This document shows, in pieces, positions 57,238 to 64,000 of a stretch of DNA of 64,000 bases; positions within the stretch are counted from its first letter, which is position 1; every line of letters starts with the position of its first letter. The DNA is taken from assembly GCF_026210795.1 (NCBI RefSeq), contig NC_089452.1, forward strand, positions 1,240,001-1,304,000. The letters run 5' to 3'. The notes under the pieces are model-generated. The model did no database searches and was not told where the DNA came from. It was given only the letters and a program-made list of their open reading frames with translations. The position numbers and the translations under genes were made by a program. Source of the stretch: Rhizophagus irregularis. Lineage: Eukaryota > Glomeromycota > Glomeromycetes > Glomerales > Glomeraceae.

Positions 57238-57300
57238 GCATGCTTGATTTAGTAGTATAATTCGCACCTACCACTTCGAGACACGAGTTCGATTCTTAGA
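57238..57300 (+). pseudogene. tRNA-Gly-like fragment inside element 2
   Basis: 63 nt align without gaps to the first 63 nt of eukaryotic tRNA-Gly(GCC): acceptor GCATGCT, D-arm with 'gatttagtagtataattcg' (A box), anticodon loop 'ctaccac' (anticodon ACC where GCC is usual), T-arm 'gagttcgattct' (B box). The 3' acceptor strand is missing. The 5' GCATGCT is exactly complementary to AGCATGC in the tRNA end predicted from the primer binding site. It lies about 40 nt before the 3' LTR. Either a captured primer tRNA or a SINE head. Confidence 0.65.
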
Positions 57301-57330
57301 ATAAATTTAATGAGGGCATTAAATTTTTAT

Positions 57331-57342
57331 GCGGGGGATAGT
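57331..57342 (+). other. Polypurine tract of element 2
   Basis: gcgggggata, then gt, immediately before the 3' LTR. It matches the position of the G-run in element 1. Confidence 0.75.
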
Positions 57343-57992
57343 TGTAATGCCGTAGTATATCTAGTAAATTTATTAATTGTGAGGCGCAGTATTATATTTA
57401 GTCTTAGTGTATAAAATTTTAATTTATTTTTATTTTTATTTTAATTGGACCGAAAAGTCGTTAAACTATTAGTCATGAGAATCAAGGATAATTGGACCGA
57501 GAAGTCGTTAAACTAATAATCACATGGATTAAGGTAGTTGGTCCGTGATGACCTTAAACTACTAGTCACGAGATTTAAGGATAAATGAAGATCCGAAAGA
57601 TACTAAATTGAATGAAATCAAGTGACCTGAGGTGTCAAGTGATTAATTTGTTGATCACTACGTTAATATTATAAATCACAATTCAGGAGTTCATGATGAT
57701 CAAATGGATACAAAATTAAGATAATGGAAATACTTTAAAACAATGGAAATACTTTAATAAATTAAATCCATGAATCGAGATTATGAATTTAGTTACACAA
57801 AAACAAACATAAAAGGGCGTGAAGATCACCTTTTGAGAAAAAATTAGACGAATTTTGTTATGAATTATTTATTTTGTTATTTAATGTTATTAAACCAAGC
57901 ATATTATTGTATTTATTTATATTATTAATAAAGAGTCATTTTGTTAATACCTGAGGTGGCAAACATAATTCTCTATGGGCTCAGGTGTTACA
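57343..57992 (+). repeat. 3' LTR of element 2
   Basis: Apparently identical to the 5' LTR at 47879-48528. The element ends ...GTGTTACA, followed by the target repeat ACAC. Confidence 0.95.
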
Positions 57993-57995
57993 ACA

Positions 57996-58136
57996 CTAAA
58001 AGATTTGTTGGGTGCCGATCGTACTAAAATAGAAAAGCTTGATTTGAAATGTATTTATATAATCAGCAAATCAATACCAAAGATGGGGGATCAGCATCTT
58101 AAAATGGAAATCACTCAAAAACTAATCTTATGTTAA
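57996..58136 (+). CDS. Coding-like fragment beside element 2, unidentified
   Basis: A 46-codon open frame without ATG (KIEKLDLKCIYIISKSIPKM, then GDQHLKMEITQKLIL) begins right at the edge of element 2 and ends with TAA. Copy at 62480-62620 with one change in the visible start (LLGADRT against LLVADRT). It looks like an exon or a transposase scrap carried in the duplicated segment. Family unknown. Confidence 0.35.
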   Translation, partial: LKDLLGADRTKIEKLDLKCIYIISKSIPKMGDQHLKMEITQKLILC

Positions 58137-59138
58137 CGTTAAGTTAACGTTAACCTATCATGACATGTCAATCATTTCAAGTCATAACAATAACGTGACG
58201 CGCCACCCACCCACCTATAGGGTGATATTGCACTTATATAGAATGATCTTTCTTGCTTAAAAATTATGGGATAAAATTTTTAGCAAATCATGTGAAAACT
58301 GAATAATTTTTTTGTTAGCCAAAAATGATCAACAACCGGATGACAAATTTTAATATTATGTAAATAAACAATTTGTTTGTATTACTTATTTAAATATAGA
58401 TACATTTTTTTTTTATTTTGAACCAAAAAATAAACAATAATCAAATGGTAAATTTTCATTATCGTCGTCATTACATTATCGTTATAATTAAAGTTCCCTG
58501 CCGAAATTAGGGAGTTTCGGCATGTCAAAATTGTCAAAACTATTTTGACATGTCAAAATTGTCGAAACCTAAAAATATTACATTTCACGTAATAACTCGG
58601 CGTCCAATGATCATAGAAAGATGCACCATAGCTCGTTGGAATCGTCTCATAACGACGAGTCGAATGGTGGCTAAATCGTCTTTCTACGATCACTGGATGC
58701 CGAGATATTAAGCGAAACGTCAAAAATCGGCATTTTGTATTTTGCGATACTGCGCCATTTGACGTTTCACTTAATAACTCGGCATCCAATGATCGTAGAA
58801 AGATGCACCATAACTCGTTGGAATCGTCTCATAACGACGAGTCGAATGGTTGCTAAATCGTCTTTCTACGATCACTGGATGCCGAGATATTGAGCGAAAC
58901 GTCAAAAATCGGCATTTTGTATTTTGCGCTACTGCGCCGTTTAACGTTTCGTCTATTATCTCGGCATCCAATGATCGTAGAAAGATGATTTAACCACCAT
59001 TCGACTCGTCGTTATGAGACGATTCCAACGAGCTATGGTGCATCTTTCTACGATCATTGGATGCCGAGTTATTAAGTGAAACGTCAAATGGCGCAGTATC
59101 GCAAAATACAAAATGCTGATTTTTGACGTTTCGCTCAA
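57997..59138. repeat. Duplicated segment, copy A
   Basis: Near-identical to 62481 onward (for example 'gatttgttgg(g/t)tgccgatcgtactaaaatag'), including the coding-like fragment, the AT-rich body and the left part of the hAT-like element. Element 2 sits at the left edge of copy A; copy B keeps the undisrupted 'ttaaaacactaaaag' junction. Confidence 0.85.
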
Positions 59139-59567
59139 TATCTCGGCATCCAGTGATCGTAGAAAGACGATCTAACCACCATTCGACTTGTCGTTATGAG
59201 ACGATTCCAACGAGCTATGGTGCATCTTTCTACGATCATTGGATGCCGAGTTATTAAGTGAAACGTCAAATGGCGCAGTATCGCAAAATACAAAATGCTG
59301 ATTTTTGACGTTTCGCTCAATATCTCGGCATCCAGTGATCGTAGAAAGACGATCTAACCACCATTCGACTCGTCGTTATGAGACGATTCCAACGAGCTAT
59401 GGTGCATCTTTCTACGATCATTGGACGCCGAGTTATTACGTGAAACGTAATATTTTTAGGTTTCGACAATTTTGACATGTCGAAACTATTTCGGCATTTC
59501 GGCATTTCTACAGGTTTTAGTTTCGACATTTCGACAATAGCCTGTAGAGTTTTGGCAGGCAACTTTA
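58489..59567. mobile_element. hAT-like element, 1079 bp, filled with palindromic 182-bp satellite
   Basis: Ends TAAAGTTCCCTGCC and GGCAGGCAACTTTA; 8-bp target duplication GTTATAAT (58481-58488 and 59568-59575). The ends resemble those of the 244-bp MITE (TAAGGTTGCTTGCC). The interior consists of about two forward and three reverse copies of a 182-bp unit containing 'ggcatccaatgatcgtagaaa', so the whole element is a large inverted repeat. The 60-80 codon frames inside recur with the repeat and are not genes. Confidence 0.85.
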
Positions 59568-60240
59568 GTTATAATGCTATCATGAAAATTTTTTCAGGGT
59601 AGTAATTCTAAAAATGATTAACAATCAGATAATAAGATTGTTGTTTTATTATAATGTTATCATAAAATTTTTTTTTCTCAACAATTGGATGATAAAATTA
59701 AATAAATGTTATATCAAGTAATTTTTTATTTTGAAACAAAACAATAAACAACAACTAAATGGTAAAATTTCATTATCATTGTCTTATTATTATGATATTC
59801 AGTTATCATAATTTTCCAGAACTAAAAATGATCAACAATCGGATAGTAGAATTGTTTTATTACAATATAATCATGAAAAATTTTTTTCCAGAGCCGTAAT
59901 TCCAAAAATGATGATAGTAAATATTAAATAAATGCTTTATCAAGTAATAAACAATCTTTCTGTATTGTTATTTAAAGTTAATCACATATTCTGATATATA
60001 TATTTTTTTATTTTTAAACCAAAAAATAAACAACAATCAAGATAATTAACCTTAAAATGATTAACAAGTGAAATAACTAAGCCAAAAATGATTAACAAGC
60101 AAAATAAACCGAAAATGATCATCCTTTACCAAATGAGAAAAAAATTATGTTAATAGCTAGTTAAGAGTAATTTCTCATTTTTTTTTATAGATATGTTAAA
60201 TATAATCAAAAATTTTGCAAATAAAGTGAAAGTTATGGTT
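59568..60240. repeat. Diverged tandem repeat around the hAT-like element
   Basis: 'aaaaatgat(t/c)aacaa(t/c)cggat' followed by 'ttttgaaacaaaacaataaac'-type text recurs near 58325, 59613, 59827 and 60060, at roughly 200-bp spacing once the insert is discounted. No gene. Confidence 0.55.
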
Positions 60241-60251
60241 TGGCTAGATAA

Positions 60252-60365
60252 GCCCGGCGAGCGAAGCGAGCCAAATGAAATTGCATCATCATAATAAATC
60301 ACATGAATATTTAATACACAATCACATGATCTACCAGTAATTTTTCCACCAGTTAAAATTTAGAA
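60252..60365. mobile_element. Degenerate end of a MULE-like element
   Basis: 'aatcacatgatctaccagtaat' leading to 'ccaccagttaaaatttagaaatt' resembles the right end of the element at 27770-28808 ('gatcacatgaccggtgaaaatc', then 'ccaccggtgaaaatttgacaatt'). A short palindromic ggcgagcgaagcgagcc lies at about 60256-60272. No left end found. Confidence 0.4.
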
Positions 60366-60559
60366 ATTCTCTTTAAATCTTAAAAACTATTTATCATAAT
60401 AATTATGATACTGTATGGTAGTATAAACCAACTTAATTAAAAAAAAAGTCAGAATTATTACAGTTCTAATTATACTATGACTATAGCTCCCTGCCATGTT
60501 TAATGTTAACTTGTTTATATAAACCTTTACTTTGATGAGTTTGATCTTCCGATCTTCCT

Positions 60560-61380
60560 TTCTGTCTTTCCCTTCCTTCTCTTTTCTCTTGTCTTATTTT
60601 TGTTATTTTTTCTAAATTTTTCTTCTTTTTTCGTCACCCCCCTTTTTAAAAAAAATTTTTTTTTTCGTACCTCACTTTAAAAATTTTTTTTTTCATCACT
60701 CTCCTTTAAAAAAAAATTTTTTTTTCGTCACTCCCTTAAAAAAAAAATTTTTTTTCTGATTTTATTCTTTTATTCCCACTATTCCCACTTTTCTTTTTTT
60801 TAAAAAAAATTTTTTTTAACTTTCCTAACTTCGTTACCCTCTTTTTAAAAAAATATTTTTTTTTGATTTATTCTTTATTCCCCTTTCTTTTTTATTTATA
60901 TATATCCCTTTTTTTATTTCATAGGTCAGCAGATTTTTTTTTGTGAGAAGATTCAGTTTCTTTTTTCTTTTTTGTAGATCAGTTTGGGAGTCCTTTCCTT
61001 TTTGTAGGATTGTTTAGGATTTTTTTTCTTTTTTTAGGTCAGTTCAAATTTTCTTTTTTTTTTTTTTTTGTAAGTTGGGTTCAGATTCTTTTCTCTTTGT
61101 AGGTTGTTTCAGTTTTGTTGCTTCAGAGTCTTCTTTTTTTGTAGGTCAGTTTTGGATTTATTTTGTTGTTTTGGTTTCTTTTTCATCAGATGCTTCATAA
61201 TTCTTTTCATTTATATAGGTCAGACATTCTGGAGTTCTCTTTCTTTTTTTGTAGGAATGCTGACCTTTGGTGACTTGGACGATTGCAGATACTATATGAA
61301 GGGGGTTTTTGTTTCCAATTAAGTTAGACGTTCTTATGTTTCTTTTTTTTGTTTTTTTTAGGTTGTTTGACTCCAAATGA
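60560..61380 (+). other. Poly-T / splice-acceptor-like array
   Basis: First (60640-60870) alternating T- and A-runs separated by 'cgtcactc'-type spacers. Then from about 60905 to 61370, at least eight units of a T-run followed by TAG or AGG and 'gtcag' or 'gttgtt' (for example ttttttgtaggtcag). A TATATAA lies upstream at about 60514. The open frame at 61104-61322 follows the repeats and is not convincing. Confidence 0.45.
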
Positions 61381-61642
61381 ACCTGAACTTATAGATAATT
61401 TTGGTTGCAATAGGTGGTTTTAATAAGGAGGGAATTTTCATAATGTATTTGTATTATGTTTATTTTTTATTTTATTTAATTTAATAAAGTAAAATTAGAT
61501 TTATGTAAATATAATTATAGTAAACTGTAATACAAATAGTAAATTCAGTGACCAAATCGTATAAATTTCGTGATAAAATCAGTGATCAAATCATGTAAAT
61601 TCCATATGAATTCCGTGCAAATTCCGTATCCAAACCATGTTT

Positions 61643-61783
61643 TTAGTGATACGGAATTGTGCATTTTTCCGCAAAATAAATATTATTTTCATGACCGGAG
61701 CGAGTACCTCCACGTCTGGCTACATTCAAATCTTTAATAAAATCATCGAAGACATGATTAATATTACTTTGGTAGAGAGACAT
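61643..61783 (-). CDS. Short coding-like ORF, 46 aa, unidentified
   Basis: A minus-strand ATG at 61783 opens a frame with protein-like composition (MSLYQSNINHVFDDFIKDLN, then VARRGGTRSGHENNIYFAEK) ending TAA at 61643. It uses G+C-ending codons unlike the AT-rich surroundings. Probably a first exon or a fragment. The overlapping plus-strand frame (61637-61867) runs into poly-T and is the likely shadow. Confidence 0.35.
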   Translation of the reverse strand: MSLYQSNINHVFDDFIKDLNVARRGGTRSGHENNIYFAEKCTIPYH

Positions 61784-62009
61784 TTTGTATTAAATTTGAA
61801 AGTTGATTTTAAAAAGATTTTTTTTTTCTGGTGTAATTTTTATAATTATTTTTATTTGTATCTTTGATAAAATTGGTGTCTCGAAATGCTTGGATTCAAG
61901 ATATATATATATTTCTAAGAAATTTCCCTAGCAATTTCTAGTAAATTATTTTGGAAATTTCACGAAAATTCTATCACATGGTAGAAACAATCACGTAGAT
62001 CTTACCTTT

Positions 62010-62260
62010 TTTAGAATGGTCAGCCAGAATTTTGGATACTGACGGGCATTATTGTAAATCCGGCCCGAAAATGCAAATCAAATAAATTTCTGACTATAAA
62101 ATCGAATATTAGTGTTTGGATCCGTAACCGGATTCAACCGGATATATCCGGATAATTTTTTTTTTCAGATATCCGGATAATTGCGGTTTTTACCCGGATA
62201 AGAAACCGGTTAAAAATTATCCGGGTTGACCCAGAATCCGGATAAAAAAAATTTTTTTTT
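62010..62260. repeat. Dispersed CAGTCA repeat plus ATCCGGAT cluster
   Basis: 62010-62075 is a copy of the short repeat seen at 26.3 and 37.1 kb ('ggtcagccagaatttt', 'actgacgggcattat', 'aatccggcccga'). From 62120 to 62250 'atccggat' and 'ccggataa' recur at least seven times in both orientations, a palindrome-rich tract with poly-T/A. Confidence 0.5.
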
Positions 62261-62469
62261 GATTTTAATTTTATCCTTTTAATTTTCATTTCATTTGTAA
62301 AATATTCTATTTGTATCATTGATTTATTAATAAAAAAAGATTTATTTGTCTAATAAAATTATTTTATCATGATTTAGAATTTATTTTATATAATACAATA
62401 AATCTTATACTGTTAGAATAGAATTATTCAATAAAAGAGTAAAAAAATATAACTTACTAAAAGATTTAT

Positions 62470-64000
62470 CATTAAAACACTAAAAGATTTGTTGGTTGCC
62501 GATCGTACTAAAATAGAAAAGCTTGATTTGAAATGTATTTATATAATCAGCAAATCAATACCAAAGATGGGGGATCAGCATCTTAAAATGGAAATCACTC
62601 AAAAACTAATCTTATGTTAACGTTAAGTTAACGTTAACCTATCATGACATGTCAATCATTTCAAGTCATAACAATAACGTGACGCGCCACCCACCCACCC
62701 ATAGGGTGATATTGCACTTATATAGAATGATCTTTCTTGCTTAAAAATTATGGGATAAAATTTTTAGCAAATCATGTGAAAACTGAATAATTTTTTTGTT
62801 AGCCAAAAATGATCAACAACCGGATGACAAATTTTAATATTATGTAAATAAACAATTTGTTTGTATTACTTATTTAAATATAGATACATTTTTTTTTTAT
62901 TTTGAACCAAAAAATAAACAATAATCAAATGGTAAATTTTCATTATCGTCGTCATTACATTATCATTATAATTAAAGTTCCCTGCCGAAATTAGGGAGTT
63001 TCGGCATGTCAAAATTGTCAAAACTATTTTGACATGTCAAAATTGTCGAAACCTAAAAATATTACATTTCACGTAATAACTCCGCGTCCAATGATCATAG
63101 AAAGATGCACTATAGCTCGTTGGAATCGTCTCATAACGACGAGTCGAATGGTGGCTAAATCGTCTTTCTACGATCACTGGATGCCGAGATATTAAGCGAA
63201 ACGTCAAAAATCGGCATTTTGTATTTTGCGATACTGCGCCATTTGACGTTTCACTTAATAACTCGGCATCCAATGATCGTAGAAAGATGCACCATAGCTC
63301 GTTGGAATCGTCTCATAACGACGAGTCGAATGGTGGCTAAATCGTCTTTCTACGATCACTGGATGCCGAGATATTAAGCGAAACGTCAAAAATCGGCATT
63401 TTGTATTTTGCGATACTGCGCCATTTGACGTTTCACTTAATAACTCGGCATCCAATGATCGTAGAAAGATGCACCATAGCTCGTTGGAATCGTCTCATAA
63501 CGACGGGTCGAATGGTGGCTAAATCGTCTTTCTACGATCACTGGATGCCGAGATATTAAGCGAAACGTCAAAAATCGGCATTTTGTATTTTGCGATACTG
63601 CGCCATTTGACGTTTCACTTAATAACTCGGCATCCAGTGATCGTAGAAAGATGCACCATAGCTCGTTGGAATCGTCTCATAACGACGAGTCGAATGGTTG
63701 CTAATCGTCTTTCTACGATCACTGGATGCCGAGATATTGAGCGAAACGTCAAAAATCGGCATTTTGTATTTTGCGCTACTGCGCCGTTTGACGTTTCGTC
63801 TATTATCTCGGCATCCAATGATCGTAGAAAGATGATTTAACCACCATTCGACTCGTCGATATGAGACGATTCCAACGAGCTATGGTGCATCTTTCTACGA
63901 TCATTGGATGCCGAGTTATTAAGTGAAACGTCAAATGGCGCAGTATCGCAAAATACAAAATGCTGATTTTTGACGTTTCGCTCAATATCTCGGCATCCAG
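62470..64000. repeat. Duplicated segment, copy B, with second hAT-like element (runs off window)
   Basis: Homologous to 57997-59138. The hAT-like element starts at 62973 (TAAAGTTCCCTGCC) after 'attataat', which differs by one base from the duplication of copy A. It continues past the right edge. Its satellite has four forward 182-bp units before inversion at about 63800, where copy A has two. The junction 'attaaaacactaaaag' at 62471-62486 is the empty version of the element 2 insertion site. Confidence 0.85.

Larger units (their letters stand above)
47879..57992 (+). mobile_element. LTR retrotransposon element 2 (Ty3/gypsy type, kinase-bearing), intact, 10.1 kb
   Basis: Two 650-bp LTRs (47879-48528, 57343-57992) start TGTAATG and end GTTACA, and I found no difference between them by eye. 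4-bp target duplication ACAC (47875-47878 and 57993-57996). PBS and PPT are both present. Reading order: gag (49599), UGA stop, protease in the same frame, RT-RNase H, kinase-integrase. No lesion seen in any domain. Identical LTRs and intact frames indicate a recent, possibly still active insertion. Confidence 0.93.

Noticed and set aside
58553-59562. Several 60-81-codon minus-strand frames with near-identical peptides
   Set aside because: They repeat with the 182-bp satellite inside the hAT-like element and appear in both orientations, so they are repeat artefacts.
60256-60272. ggcgagcgaagcgagcc palindrome considered as a Helitron hairpin
   Set aside because: No CTRR-T follows within a suitable distance; kept only as part of the MULE-end entry.
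1-64000. CRISPR arrays, bacterial operons, rRNA or complete tRNA genes
   Set aside because: None seen. Introns, retroelements and gene families are fungal, and the only tRNA-like sequence is the truncated fragment in element 2.

Overview
The window is strongly AT-rich fungal DNA. The gene families point to an arbuscular mycorrhizal fungus (Glomeromycotina, Rhizophagus-like): a tyrosine-kinase-like kinase fused to a very long Sel1 array, a BTB/TLDc protein, F-box proteins, short GT-AG introns, and dense transposon remains. This assignment is inferred from family resemblance, not from a database search.

Layout. 1-1.4 kb: the start of an F-box/LRR-type gene that runs off the left edge (minus strand). 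1.8-2.7 kb: remnants of a spliced gene. 5.35 kb: a Helitron-type 3' end. 5.7-9.2 kb: a broken Sel1-kinase gene (one frameshift, one nonsense codon). 10.9-12.1 kb: a decayed LINE fragment split by a 244-bp MITE. 13.55-26.03 kb: a 12.5-kb Ty3/gypsy-type LTR retrotransposon on the minus strand (element 1), disabled by a hAT-type MITE in gag, a CACTA-type MITE in the RT/RNase H junction and a gag frameshift. 26.45-28.81 kb: two ~1-kb non-autonomous DNA transposons. 29.2-35.95 kb: the apparently intact second Sel1-kinase gene, 2236 residues. The flanks of the two Sel1-kinase genes match, so they are a tandem duplication whose second copy was later stretched by insertions. 37-47 kb: small or broken genes, several MITEs and a two-exon BTB-TLDc gene with an added membrane tail. 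47.88-57.99 kb: a 10.1-kb, apparently intact and recent LTR retrotransposon on the plus strand (element 2), whose two 650-bp LTRs look identical. 58-64 kb: a duplicated segment carrying hAT-like elements filled with a 182-bp palindromic satellite, plus poly-T tracts.

The most notable system is the retrotransposon lineage shared by elements 1 and 2. Both carry a complete thymidylate-kinase-like P-loop kinase between RNase H and integrase, where ordinary Ty3/gypsy elements have nothing. In element 1 the kinase is fused to the C-terminus of RT-RNase H; in element 2 it is fused to the N-terminus of integrase. Both have an unusually long Gag (about 1200 residues, with CxxC zinc pairs ahead of the capsid-like region and two CCHC knuckles). 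Both separate gag from protease by an in-frame UGA-CUA, a known leaky stop context. Both use a primer binding site matching a tRNA-Gly 3' end, and both make 4-bp target duplications. Element 2 also carries a 63-nt fragment resembling tRNA-Gly just before its polypurine tract, whose first seven bases pair with the predicted primer tRNA 3' acceptor strand.

Several genes are visible only through splice sites or open frames without ATG. Their coordinates are best estimates from reading by eye.
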